From assembly GCA_030248225.1 (NCBI GenBank), contig JASANE010028984.1, positions 1-64,000 of the forward strand: a stretch of 64,000 bases of DNA, written 5' to 3'. Below are positions 22,822 through 35,670 of the stretch, piece by piece. Position 1 is the first letter of the stretch, and each line of letters opens with the position of its first letter. Position numbers and translations under genes: made by a program. Source of the DNA: Trileptium ribeirensis. Taxonomy: Eukaryota; Nematoda; Enoplea; Enoplida; Thoracostomopsidae. The notes beneath the pieces are model-generated. The model was not told the DNA's origin, searched no databases, and was given only the letters and a program-made list of their open reading frames with translations.

Positions 22822-23799
22822 ATGATATCATCTATGTGCTTAATATCAGCCGTTTCGGAAATCATAGGAGCTGAGTTAACACGGAAACGGGTCAAACGGC
22901 AAGAATGCAGCAAAAACAGTTCTGATCAAGATAGCATAGATCTGGATGATACAACGGTATCCGAGTTGGAGAAAAGATTTAATCGAGCATCGAATAAAGT
23001 GCAGGGAATGGTAGCTTGCCATGATGCTCGAATCTCGACCCCGAATCTCTTAAATTTGTACGGCTTATACAAACAAGCAACGGAGGGAAGGTGTAGGAAT
23101 TCACGACCCGCTTTGTGGGACCAGAAATCGCGACAGAAGCACGATGCCTGGCATAAACTTCAGGATATGGATAAAGATACTGCTATGACGAAATACATTG
23201 ATCTTCTAAAATCTGTTGATAAATCTTTTGACGACAAGGCTGGGCAGCAACGAAGCGGCTATTTAGGTCTCAGTGTCAGCCGCCCAGTTCCGGTATCCGA
23301 TGATACAGATGACTGTCAGAACTTAACTGACCTGGAACGACTGCTTTTTGATCTAGTCAAATGTGGCAACTATTCGGAATTCCAGGCGATGTTTAAACCT
23401 GGATCTGGTAGTAGTTTGCACATTCTGTTAGCTCGTGACTCAGACGGCCTCACTCCTCTTCATTGGGCTGTTGATCGCGGTCATGGTGACATAGTTAACA
23501 CAATAGTTAAAGCACTGTCTACGCAAAATAATTGCTTGGAAAATGTTTCAAATCCACGACCAGTACTGGGTTGTGATTTGATGAATTTTAAGCACAAAGT
23601 TATTAATTGCGCTGATAGTGATGGTCAAACACCCGCGCATTACGCTGCGGGAATTGGTCGTCCGGACATTCTGAGGCAACTCATTCGCGTCGGAGCTGAT
23701 TTGTCGCTCTGCGATAGCGAAGGTCTTTCCGTCAGCGACGTTGCTAAGCAATCTGAGGAATGCTACTTGGTCTTGAAAGAATTTAACGTGTATAGCTAA
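22822..23799 (+). CDS. ACBD6-like acyl-CoA-binding protein with ankyrin repeats
   Basis: Binds long-chain acyl-CoA; in vertebrates ACBD6 supplies acyl-CoA for N-myristoylation. The 325-residue single-exon frame has a polar N-terminus, an acyl-CoA-binding domain (about 48-135) and ankyrin repeats (206-232, 265-293, partial third from about 296). Ligand-binding residues are present: YGLYKQAT (Tyr80, Tyr83, Lys84), Lys106 in QKHDAW and Tyr125 in KYIDLL. The ankyrin consensus is clear in DGLTPLHWAVDRGH and DGQTPAHYAAGIGR. Odd points: an insertion of about 30 residues (233-262) separates the first two repeats, longer than in vertebrate ACBD6, and no intron is visible. The alternative start at 22,834 would shorten it by four residues. 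Single-exon structure could mean an intron-poor genome or a retrocopy; the open frame argues for function. Confidence 0.9.
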   Translation: MISSMCLISAVSEIIGAELTRKRVKRQECSKNSSDQDSIDLDDTTVSELEKRFNRASNKVQGMVACHDARISTPNLLNLYGLYKQATEGRCRNSRPALWDQKSRQKHDAWHKLQDMDKDTAMTKYIDLLKSVDKSFDDKAGQQRSGYLGLSVSRPVPVSDDTDDCQNLTDLERLLFDLVKCGNYSEFQAMFKPGSGSSLHILLARDSDGLTPLHWAVDRGHGDIVNTIVKALSTQNNCLENVSNPRPVLGCDLMNFKHKVINCADSDGQTPAHYAAGIGRPDILRQLIRVGADLSLCDSEGLSVSDVAKQSEECYLVLKEFNVYS

Positions 23800-26700
23800 A
23801 CTTTATAATATGACGACATTAACACATAAATAATGCTATGTTCGATCTTGAAATTAGCTAATATGACATGAACGATGACTGTTCTCAGCAGTGAATATAC
23901 TGATGACGTTTATCAATATTACCATGCGAAGTTCTGTTTATATTCAGGCAATGGTTGATTTACGATTCATTGCACCTTGCCACTGCAATTTAGTAAATGA
24001 TGCTGAAGTACGATGCCATTGCCGAAATTTTGATCCAGTAATTATATTTAAATATATATATATAATGCATTTTGTGTCATATCGGCATATGGTATTGCAA
24101 ATTCAAAATTTATTATTGTGTTGAGGTGTTTTATTTGGAAGTGGAAGATGTGTATGTTTTTGGATTTCATTCTAAATGTTTATAACATCGGCGTGAACGT
24201 TTATAATGTTCAATCAGAGTATTGTACCTATAGTAGTCTTTCTTGATCCGTGACCATTCACAGAGCTTCAAACAGTATATATTACAATAAACAGCGCCGT
24301 ATTTGACAATTGCGTGTTCGCTGTTGTTGGTTTGTATGAAATGGCTATAAAATTCCGGGACTCCTTATTGCTGTATTCAGTGTCTTTAAAGATTGTCATT
24401 CACCGACCCGTATGTAACTATATTAGGTATGCTAACGTTTCTACTGTCATATTGTGTAAAATCATAGTAAACCACTGTCCGACGCTGTTGTATACAAAAT
24501 ATTGCGTTGTATATTTGTATTCAGAACTAAACCATTTTGTATATCCAACTTTACAAATATTCGGTTAGAATAAATAATTGAAACGGAGCGAGCTGAGTTT
24601 CCACTAAAAGAACTAAGGGAAAATTATCGTGAAAATTTCTTTTTTGTTTGTTTCTGTCACGCATAATTCATCTTCGGGTGGATGGATTTCGATAAATTTT
24701 TATTCCATAGCAAAACTGACGAGTGTGTGCCCTTTAGTTGGGCACAAACTGCTCCTACCCCATCGGGGGGCAAAATACAGATTTTTAAGGGTTATTTGCC
24801 AAATTTGGCCATACGGGTACAATTCTTTCGCAGCCTATATCTCCCACTTCGCATCGAAAAACCAATACCACAGTCAGTCCTGACCACCGTTTTTCTCCCG
24901 CCCCGCCGTATTATTCGTCGCCCCGAGCGGCCGGCATTAAGGAGCATTTTCTGAAGCACCCTAGGACCCCTGCTTAGTGCGCTGCATAGCTGAGTATTTC
25001 GCTATCATTGAGTGGAAGCAGGGATAACCGCCCCTAGTTCGCAACTTGGCGAATATCTGTACGCTCCTCCCCTGCTTTCTTTTTAACGTCCCGTGCCGCC
25101 AAATTATGTTCAACTGCAGCGACCATAGCAAGACACGGCTAGGCTTCCCCGATCCGTTTTATTCGTCCCGCCCCGTGTTTAGGAACACTCGTCCCCTCGA
25201 TAACATTTGATCTATGTAAATAAACTTTGTATCTCGAAACACCGAGTACCGTCTTACCGAGACGATAGGGAGTTTTATTTTCTGGTTTGTCCGCACGGAC
25301 GAGCAGGCACTGCTCACCATGGCTTGTGTGCGAGAATACCGCAAGCACTGGCGTGCATGGCCTTCTGATCTATCGGTCTACGTTTTATCGGATCTAGGAA
25401 ATAAAATAATTGGAAAACGTTATCAAAGCTTAACCCTTTCATCACCGTGACTCAAAATTTGTTAGGAAATCTCTTGATTCTAATGAGTTAAAACTTTCAC
25501 TGGTCATAGTATCAGTACGCTCGCATAGAATCTATTGAACTGAGCAGGCCACGCCATTGATAATCCGACACTAAACGTTAAGGGCCTGTCGGAATCCTGT
25601 GGGGGCCACATAGGTCAATGCTCTAACACGGAGCATACCGCGATTTTAACTAAGTAACTCGTCTTGAGCTTCAAATTTCTAGGGACACTTTCGCATTTTG
25701 TTTCAACACTTATCGCACGAAAATAGAACCAAACAACTTCCGATGAGTCTAGGATAGGGAATACCGGCTAGGCTCCATGACCTGCTAGCAGGTGTCGGTG
25801 CTAGCCTCCCTGGGGGACCTCAGAAATCATACCCGATACTAGACACGTGCGCAACCTTTCGGGCGGGGTCCGAACACACCCCGTAAATGCGGCTTGCTAA
25901 GCTGCGTAGCTTCTTGGGTCTGACCAAGAATAGGATTAAAGTTTTAGTATTCACGGTCCATCCTTGAGGTTACGATAGCCGGGGTCGTATGGGCATGATG
26001 TTAGGAAGTTGCGCCATGCAGCTGCGTCACCGGTTATTACATATTTATTATGTAAAGCATTTATTGCTGAACATAATGACTGCTACGATAAACGAAGCGT
26101 TTTCCCCTTTTATTTTATATCAAAATTCTGGAGATTATAGACACGCTGGAACGATTTTGACTCTGGTAGGCAAACTATGGTAATACTCATACTGGGTGAG
26201 AGGCAAACTGAAACACCTGGTGAGTGCAAACAACAATACAAGGGTAAGGACATACATGCTGATGCTCCAAGGTCTTACTTCAGGAAGATAGATGTTTTCG
26301 AGGGGAGGTCCCGCAGGGTTATGGGTGCCGAATATATGTGATGCCGTCGACACCCACTGTTGCTCGTTGTACCCAAATTTTCGCACGGTCTTCGCGCCGG
26401 AATGCGGTGCACCAGCAGGTAGGGAGCACCCTTAAGGGGTAGACCAGTGCCTCGATTATCTAGCGAATGGCGTCTATGTTACTCCTGAGTGGCTCTTTAC
26501 GATGTTCATCACTGCGAAAATTTCAACTAATTTGGTTTCCTTACAACCTCATGGACGATAAACATCAAAATTTGTGCTGATTGTGGCAATCTTAAGAACA
26601 GAAACGAAGCGCTGCGTGCGAAGGATACCGCTGAGGGCGCTAGGAGAAGAAAGCGTTACAATTTCTTTTGGTATGCTGCTAGTCGCTGTAACTCGTCTTA

Positions 26701-29700
26701 TGTTAAACGGATTTCTACAATTTGTTGTCTGAAAAGAAAGTAACTATGTCCTTATTAATGTGTAAGCCCTTACCTCGATTTTGGCCGATTAAAGCACAGT
26801 AGGAATAGATGATTATTTAACAGACGGCCTAAATTTCTTGAACCCTTTCATAGACACGACATGTGCGTTTCGTATGGTGTTTAGAAAACTTGTTGCGCCA
26901 AACTAAACTCGAAACCCGATAGCTTGGTTCGAACTCGAATTTTCAGCCACAATCCAGTCCTGATCTGGTGCTAGCATGCTAAAAAATCTTCGCTGCGAAA
27001 AATACATGACCAATTCAATGCTTGTCACCGTAATGATTCGCTTATAGGCAATAACTTAGGTACCCCGGCAATATGCATGTTCTTCCACCTCTACACATGT
27101 GACAGAATAGTTGCAGCTGACACTGTTTTAGGTATCTAAGTTTCCGACTTTCGTTCCTCAAAAAACACAGAGTTCCCCGTTTTCGTAAAATTAACAATTT
27201 CTCCTTCCCAAAAATTCCGGAATTTTCTGAGAACTCCATATTTTCCCAGCTTTTCTTTTCCAAATATTCCTTATTTTTCGATTTGACCCACGACTCCTTT
27301 AGCGCGGCGCTATATCGATATAAAGAAGAACAGCTTCGAGTGGGGCGCAAAAGCCCTGTATTTTGGCTTCAAAATGATGCTTTGGCTAGCGTTCAAAATA
27401 ATGAATTTATTGGTCTAAAAATCAACCAGGCAAATTTACTGCTAGAAATTATAACTATTAAAAGGCCACATATTATATTATAGATAGGGTTACAAACAAA
27501 TTATATAAATTTAAAATTCAAAGGCATTAAGCGCAGACACCGGTTTTACCTAGCTCGGTTACTAGATTCGTCTAACATACCGTTCATCTTATTTCACGGA
27601 ATTTCCTTTTGAAAGGCGAAAAAGATTCTTCAAATTAAGGCGTGAAATTGCATTAGTTTTATTTTCGAAAATATTTGTTTGTGAAAATTGAATTATAGTT
27701 TTGTCACTGATTTTTAACCCTTTAATGCCCATTATACTCAAACGGAACCAGCGCAACTTTTAAACTATCTATTCACTGAACTTGTCGTATGACATTTAAA
27801 AATACGCTGATATCCACTCGCTTTTCGAGATTCCTTAAAGAACCGAGCAACAGCATAGATAGCTCAGTGTATTGTAAATATTACAACCCGGGATCGGTCC
27901 CTGGTGCAGCCTTAAGTATGCCATAACATTGCACCATATACTAGTTCGGGGGGGTAGTGTTAAACATGTATATGCTGTGCAAAATCTAAGGGGTTCGGTA
28001 AGCGTAATGCGAAGTTTGCGTAAAACCCATGACTTGGCGTCAAGTACTCTAAGGTATGATATGCGTAGCGATATGGTAAAGAACGTTTCAATCAGTTCGA
28101 GGTTTTCTAGTGATTCATCGCAAATCGGCAGAATCTCACAGAGATAATTAGGATACCCGTTCAATCAGTTTGAAAACATTTAACAACTATACGTATGTTT
28201 TATATGGCGTTCAATAAAGACGTTTATAGATTATATATATTGTTAACACAACATTCCACTGATATATTTACATTATAACACTGTAGCAGGCCCAATATAT
28301 CACAGAGCATTATATATTATCAAACAAACTGAATCAGGTTGGTTAGCAACATCCATTTAGGTTTCAAACAGCTAAAGTTACTGAAAATTTGCAAAACGTG
28401 AAAACGCGTAATGGTATAGAAAAACTGACATAATGATCATACCCAATATATTATTGTATATCGTTAGCGACACACAGTACGCTGGTTGAAAGTTTTCGCC
28501 AGCAGTAGATTCATCCAGAAAATAGAGTACTTGACGACTTGTTTTGGAACATCAAAGTTTGTTGAGTTGTTAGTGAGCCCTAATAGTGTATCTGTGACAG
28601 CATATAATTTATACATTAAAAATTTTAGTACACTTTTTCAATGTATTTTAGAATTGTTTGAAATTTTAATTCATGAATTTAGTTTTCGAAACTTGTTCGC
28701 GGACTAAATTTTACTGTACCTGCTAGAGATGACTCCGGTCGATGACCCAATGAGAAAATTGAATTTTTTTCCAAATTTCAGAATGCTTGACACAATGTGC
28801 TTGAGAACTCTTCGAAATTGTTCAATGATTATTCGTAGCTTTATCGGGGGTAAATTTTGGCCAATGTGTCGATAATCACTCCTGGCAAATGCTGTGACAG
28901 TATACAAATGCTTTGATTTTTGCTATAAATGTGTATTTCCAGGCTCTTATTCTGGAATGATAACTGTACTTATATGACGCCTAACGGTATACATATGGGC
29001 CGTGAAAATTCCATGCAAACGATTTATTCAATATTTTACCAGATAACGATTTGTTTGCAATACACAATTTACATACAATAATTTTCATCACAGTTAGCAA
29101 ACATTTAGCAAAAGAATGTGAAACCTTTTTGTTGGGGGGGAGGGGGTTATGGTATAACTGATAAACTTATTTTTCCGATCCCCAGCTTTTGAGGGGTTGC
29201 TTGAAATATTTTTTTCACGAACCCCGTAGGCTTTTTTTTTTTGGGGGGGGGGGGAAAGTTCGGAAAGAAAATTTTTTGAAACGACCCCATACAAAAACTG
29301 AGAGAAGGTTGCCGCTCCAGAACCAAGCGGTAAGGTCAAAAAGCATGGCGTCATCCGCGATTCTATTATATGGGATGGTGAGAAGTGTCGGGCTGTCCTC
29401 AAGACCCCAACATAAACTCTTGGTAATTTAAAAAATATATTCAAATAAAAATCATGTCCAAAGTTGGGCCAAAAGTTGTTGTTACTCTGGAAAAGCAACA
29501 TTGGTTTGAGTGAATGGATGTTATTACGCTTAGGCTTAGAGTGTCTGATAAGCAGGTTTTTTAAGTTAGGGAGAAGAGTGTTGCAACTACGGCTTTAAAG
29601 GTTAACTTGCGCTAAATTTTAAAGTTGTCAAGAAGAGCGACGACATTGCAACTATTAGAATGTTAGTAAACTGCAAAGCTCTGGAGCTGTTTATTGCTTA

Positions 29701-30648
29701 GAACTTTGCCGGTTCTTGTCGATCTACGTTCATTTCTAATTTTACACATTTAATGACGTGTTTTATGATAATTTTAATGTAGCGCCGCACAGCAGTGTTA
29801 GACAACGGCTGTGAAAGCCGGCGGTCGGTAGTAGTTTTGGGCCGTCGGCCGAAGAGTTTCCTTGCTGGTGACTAATGGTCCACCGTTAACAATTTCCCGA
29901 CTGGTCGTCAGCCTGCCGTTAGCATCCGTTGGTTAGCAGTTAAGCCGTCGGTCGTCTACCACGGCCTATACGCTTGCTGTGGTGCCAAAATACACAACTT
30001 TTCAATGTAATCGTTGTTAAACAATTTCATATTGTCTATTACCATCTAGTCATATTTAAGCACTATTAAACTAATATGCATCAATATTCAATAATAAACC
30101 ACAAAGTTGGTTGTCGCCCAGCGTTAACTGCACAACCTAGACGTATCATTCGCACTTTAGACACTGCGCAAACTTTCAAAATATGTAAATGGACCAGATT
30201 TTCGAACAAAAATGCTGAAGTAGCGTTATTATGCAACCTAAATTTGTAGCCTTACATACAAAGGTTCTTGGTAGGCATCCGTCCATTGACTTCAAAGCCG
30301 ACCGATGTCCAGAGTGGTGGATGATGTCCGTTTCTGTGACCTGAGGCAGGATATGTCTGTATTGGTAGAATCAGGAATCCAGAAATCTCAAGAATTTGTG
30401 GTGAATTCATTTTTGATGAGGCCTAGTGTAAATCCAAAGCGCAACAGAGAAAATTAAAGATCAGCATAATATTAATATCGTAACACATTATAGAGTATCA
30501 TAACAGTATAATACAAATTAAAATCAGATTTAATAAAAAGGTTAATACTTGACATGACTATCACCAAAAATAAGTTTAGTGCCCATATCTACAACCACAA
30601 AATAAGCTTAGTACTTGACATGGCGATAACCACATACACATGCCTAGC
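23800..30648. other. Gene-poor stretch, about 6.8 kb
   Basis: No supported gene. Things visible: a GC-richer repeat-like block at about 25,740-26,460 that could be a retroelement untranslated region (no domain seen); a tRNA-like remnant at about 27,855-27,905 (TAGCTCAGTGT and GGGATCGGTCCC); a 72-codon open frame at 27,929-28,147 without motifs; poly-G/poly-T runs at 29,130-29,255; and a CGTCGG-rich block at about 29,790-29,980. Confidence 0.4.
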
Positions 30649-30650
30649 TA

Positions 30651-30821
30651 CAGTACTCGCCAAAAATGACCGTCGCATTTCGAGCGAGTCTCGAGCGAGT
30701 GGCTCGCTCGAGATTTCGCAACTATTTAAATTAATAGAAAATTCTATTTTTAGAACAAATTTATTTCGAGCGAGTGTCGAGCGAGTCGCGAGCGAGCGAC
30801 AGTCATTTTTGGCGGGTACTA
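30651..30821. mobile_element. Short pogo/mariner-type MITE
   Basis: A 171-bp element with TA on both sides (30,649-30,650; 30,822-30,823) and inverted ends YAGTACYCGCCAAAAATGAC. Inside each end are clusters of TCGAGCGAG, giving further inverted symmetry. No coding content. The TA target and CAGTAC start fit Tc1/mariner/pogo MITEs. Confidence 0.8.
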
Positions 30822-30823
30822 TA

Positions 30824-32270
30824 TTAACACTATAGCCAGCTGAGCTTTTGAGCTGCATTCGTCAGTATCAACTTACCAACAATTACTGCACGGTTTTCAA
30901 TCATTTAACTAGGCCAGAATTTTTCAAATGAGCAAGAGCATAGCGCTTAACTCAAGCGACGCCGCCGGCCTTCCTACCAGAGCGCCATTGGTATTTTATT
31001 CCATCTAAAACCGGCTAATAATATTCATACTGGCAACATCAGGGCCATAACAGACTCCTACAAGGGAAAAGATCTCAGTTATATCAAACCATGTGCTATC
31101 CGATTTTAATTGGACACAGTAGTTTATCTTAAAAGAAATATCTTTACAGCAGCACCGCGTTCGTGTGATAACCAGTGGGGTTTATGATAATATGCCATAG
31201 GCATGACAAAATTATTTGTGTGATCTGAATGCTTCCATAAAATACCTACATACATTGCAAGGCTATGAGTGCATGCTCGCATTAGATATAGATTACAAGA
31301 GTGACATAATGTATATTTACGCAATCACAATTGACAATGTTTAAACAAGACTGAGCAATCTGTATCGAAAAGGATAAGGCAATAATAAATAAAAGGCAAG
31401 CAACTAACTTATACTTAAAATACCTAAAGATCAAAAAGTTCTGCGTTTTAGGACATTTAAAATTTTGCGTTCTACGCGCGTAGTGACGTCGGTATACGGT
31501 ATCACAAAAGTAACTAGGTAGATAAATCGCTACTGACATTATATGATGTGCAAATGGAAGCTACCATGATGGCATAAGGCACGTTTAAACATCTTTTTAC
31601 ATAAAAATGATATAGATCACAGAGTTAGCTATTATTCGTAATTCATAACGCACCAGACGTTAAAAACAGTTCGTTAGCCGTTCACTAGAGTATTAACGAT
31701 CATTTTTTTCTACCGATTGTACAATTTTCTGCATTTAGATGAAAACTTCTTAAAGTTGAAAAAACGCACCAACAAAAAGCAACCAATAGAATAAGAATTA
31801 TTTTCAATCAAAAATCATAATTTAGGCACACGGTATAGGCACAGAAAATAATAAATTATTGTTTAACGTTGAATCGTCGACCTCATTGATCCCATTCGAT
31901 TTTGCCACAACGCAAAGAAGAAAGTGACTACGTACATTCCGGTTGCAATAAAGCAATTATACGCTTGTTGCCTATAAAAATAATAAAATATGTTTTAATG
32001 AAAATATAAAAAAGAAAGTTATGACGTAAAATCCGGCTGTGGTAAAGCAATTATTGACACAGAGTGAGCGAAGCGAGCGATGTTTCCACATATAGCTTCA
32101 ATAGAGGCAAAAATCGTAAACATTTATATTTTTACCGTGAGTGGAGGTCATAACTCATCACCTGATGATAGATCTCAACAAATTTTTCATTTGATCACAA
32201 ATTCGTTCTATTTGTGCCGTTTTATTGGACGTGAAATCCACCGACCACGTCTTCCGCGTCAAAATTAACC
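30824..32270. other. Intergenic
   Basis: No gene seen. Two diverged direct repeats containing AAGAAAGT, GACGTA, TCCGG and TAAAGCAATTAT lie at about 31,917-31,963 and 32,011-32,057 (spacing about 94 bp). Confidence 0.4.
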
Positions 32271-32299
32271 CTAAATGTGTTTGAGGGCACATTTTTTGA

Positions 32300-32990
32300 A
32301 CTTTGGTCATCCGAGTGTCTATTTTTCGCGACCTATATATCGATATAGATACTTCACAATCATCCGAAATCAGCTCATTAAGAGCTATGAATGCTGCACA
32401 ACACTTTTTTGTCAGGCGACTCCCTGTCCACTATGGGTCCACATATGTATGTCGAACTATTTTCACATAGCACCATTTTTTGCTTTCTGACACCTTATTG
32501 CTGGGTACGCCATCTTTATAGGTTATCGAGATAGCTTAATACAACATAAATTGATGTCTGAGAACTATGTTTGCTATAAGATGTCGTTCTAGGCCGATAT
32601 GCGGTGTTTTTGGCGTCTGCCGACCTATTCTCACAAAACACCTTTTTGGTTTTGTGGCATGTTATTACAGAATCCAAGCATCAAAATAGTTTTATATAGG
32701 TTTTCAAGCACGATGAATACAGTGGTATTGCCGTCGGAAAGTCGTTTTTGAAGTATCGTATCCTTCCACGGGAATAAGGGTTGTTTTAGGGTGTACCGAC
32801 CTATTCTCACAGAAAACCTTCTTGCTTTTGTGGCATATTTTGCGGCCTGTGAGCGTTAAAACATTCTTATATATTTTTAATACACGCTGAATAAACCTGT
32901 TGTTGCTCTATCATGTCATTACAAGATTCTGGATAGTCTTCAGGGAGGGACCATTTTCACACAACACATTTTAAATAGCACACAAACACC
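32300..32990. repeat. Diverged tandem repeat, period about 155-176 bp
   Basis: Landmark (CGACCTATTCTCACA and variants) recurs at about 32,453, 32,621, 32,797 and 32,950, each followed in order by TTTTTTGCTTT-like, GGCAT/GACAC and a TATA-rich stretch ending in an ATGAATA/CTGAATA phrase. At least three to four units, strongly diverged. Confidence 0.6.
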
Positions 32991-35369
32991 AGTAAGGCTA
33001 ATATTTCCAGCTTGCACTATTTCTTATGCTCGCACCTTTTCTGTTCGATTGCGGGATAATGCATATTGCACAAAATATAACGAAATTCCAGCTGTCGTAA
33101 AGGAATTCCGGTACTCAAAGCTTACACTCTGGTGGCAATAATGATTATTATATCTGTGGTCCATAAATTAGCAACAGGATAATATATACTTTCCCTGTTT
33201 GGTCTGCTGACATGGTTCATATATATGTCAAAGGCTGTTGCAGGAACTCGACATGTTGTGGACATGTTCTGCCCAATCGCAAAAAATGCTTCAATCCCTA
33301 ACTTTTAATACAATAAAGCTAAGAAAATGCTACAGTCCAAAAGAAAATGTAGCTAAAAATGTTTTGCGTGCAATTGGTACAAGCGATATTTAAAATCACA
33401 CACAGGTTGTCTAAAAATATTATGCTCTATTGTGTAACATTTTTGTCAAAAGAAATTTATACGAGTTCCAAAGTTCAAATTTTAGTACCTCTTAGCAAGG
33501 CAACACTGCTATCCAAATACGGTTAATTCCAGTTAGAATGATAAGCCGGTGAATGAATCTAACAACCATAAGCATCATCATGTCGTTTGTTTTACAAGAT
33601 AAATAATTCCTACACAATTAGAGGAAACAGTCCCGCGAGAAGTATTATTGTTCGACCTACAGGGATGCAAGGGCACTATGAAAGCGAAAAGATCCAAATC
33701 TGCATAATGAAACCATAAACGGTCTTCAAAAATTTTCATCCATGTGCTTTTTATCCGGCATGTTTTGAAGAAATGTCTGAATTAACTCTAAGAGTGCACA
33801 TAGTTTTGTTATTCCCGAACGAAAGCAAATCTATGTACCTCATTTAAATATACGTATATGTCTTGGGTCGGAACTCTTGATTAAATGCGTCCAAGTTTTA
33901 CCATTGTGTACCATTCGTTCACATACCATAACGTTGATATGGGAATTAAATAAAGCTGCAATTCGAAGCTGTTGTTTATCACAGTATACTAAACAGTAAT
34001 CGTTTGGCGTAGTTAAATATCGGTACAGCTAACAAATTTTGCGCTGCGGTGAGCATCGCAAAAATTATAAATACGTGTGTTTGACTGTTATTGCATACCA
34101 AACTTTCAGTAAGGATCGAGATATGGGTGCGAGAAAATTAAATGGAAATAAAAGTACATGAACGAACGATTGAAAAATTAATTTTTGCTTTTATTTTGTG
34201 CAAAATATTACAAACAATCGTGCGGTTTACTTTGATACACAATTGCTTCAGAGATTTAAAATAAACTTTATGTTTTAAATTACGCAGGAGGATATCAAAA
34301 CTATATAAAAACGTAACTACGCACATACCATTTCACCAAAGTCACATGAAACTCAAAGTTTGACGGAACCCGAGTTCCACTTATTCCCGGATATACATAT
34401 AATAACTGCACAGTAACCGTACGTATATAGTACGGGAATGGTATAAATGCGACAAGTAAAACTGTTTTTAGGAAATAATGCTAATAAAATGTTTCATAAC
34501 AAGGTGAACGCTACAATTATTGCATAACGGAGTTTCGTAGTTATGCAAATTAACTTCATTTGAGCCCCTTGATATAAGTAGAACATGCTAATAAAACGAA
34601 ATGCTGTAGATGCAACAAATCAACATACTTATAATCGTCATAAATTAAATCAATGTTTTCTGGCCATGTTGTTCTAGTAGTTGCGTCTTCAATTAGAGAA
34701 GCGCTATGCACATAGAAAAAAGCGCCGAGTAGCACCTAAAATAATAATTAGTAAGCCAGTTGCCAGACAAGCGAAGCACATCTAAAACAGCACACCGCCG
34801 ATTAGTTTTATATACTGTTGGATGATAACGTTAATTGAATAATTGATACGTTAAAATCTGTACGTCTAGGTTCAAATTAAATATTATCTTAAAATTTAAA
34901 TAAAATATTATGTCAATCCAATAATGAACTATGTGTGACATAGGTATACCGAAACACTGTTTTAGGAGATATTCCTCGTATGTTCTACGTCAACTAAAAT
35001 AGAATTGTTCACACATGAAGGTACGATGGAGATACGGAAAAATAAAACAAAATTAACTACTTTGTAAGTCAGAGATGTGTGGAAAATTCTTATTCCAAAA
35101 CAATCATATATATCAAGAACCTTGGTATATGAATTCTGAGTGAATGAGTAAGTGAAACGAACGAAGCGAAGAATTCTTACTAGCCAGGAGTGTGAAATTT
35201 GGCAGCGTCTGTTTGTGGTTTTTTCATGTGACATGCATAAATCTACTTCGGTTAGGCAGATCAGGTCGTGCGATAGCTCATTGGAAAGCTTGAAATCTCT
35301 GTTTGTTCACTTTATCTAGACGCAAAAACCTATTCCAACACCTTCCACCACACAAGGGGATCCGGGGAC
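32991..35369. other. Intergenic, AT-rich
   Basis: About 2.4 kb with no gene, structured RNA or clear repeat that I can support. Confidence 0.45.
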
Positions 35370-35670
35370 CAGGTGGGGTCCCTAGGGATACCACCAAAAT
35401 ACTTTATGAGTCATATCTCGATAACCACCGGTGTGATCTGGCCGGATATTGGGCTAATTTTGTTCAGAATCTTTAGCTCTATAAAGCTATGTAGATGTTG
35501 TTGTTGCCGAAGTCACCTGTGCTTTAGGCTTGCGTCAAATTGGGTTTTAAAATGTACCATTGGGACCCCGAAAACACCAAATTGCCCATGTCTCTCCAAA
35601 CACTGGAGCGATTCGACTAATATTGGGCTTATTTTGTTCAGAGAACAAAGCTATATATTGCTTATATGTG
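35370..35670. repeat. Two-unit diverged tandem repeat, period about 174 bp
   Basis: ATATTGGGCT-ATTTTGTTCAGA occurs at 35,446 and 35,620, each preceded at similar distance by GGGACC/GGGTCC and CACCAAA and followed by CTATA-rich sequence. Noncoding. Confidence 0.5.

Noticed and set aside
25740..26460. Possible 5' part of an RTE-type LINE
   Set aside because: Composition and phrasing look retroelement-like, but no domain or border could be found.
27929..28147. 72-codon ORF, possible exon
   Set aside because: Composition is plausible but there is no convincing acceptor, partner exon or domain.
32300..35670. CRISPR-like array in the tandem repeats
   Set aside because: Units are contiguous, long and diverged, without spacers, in a eukaryotic sequence.
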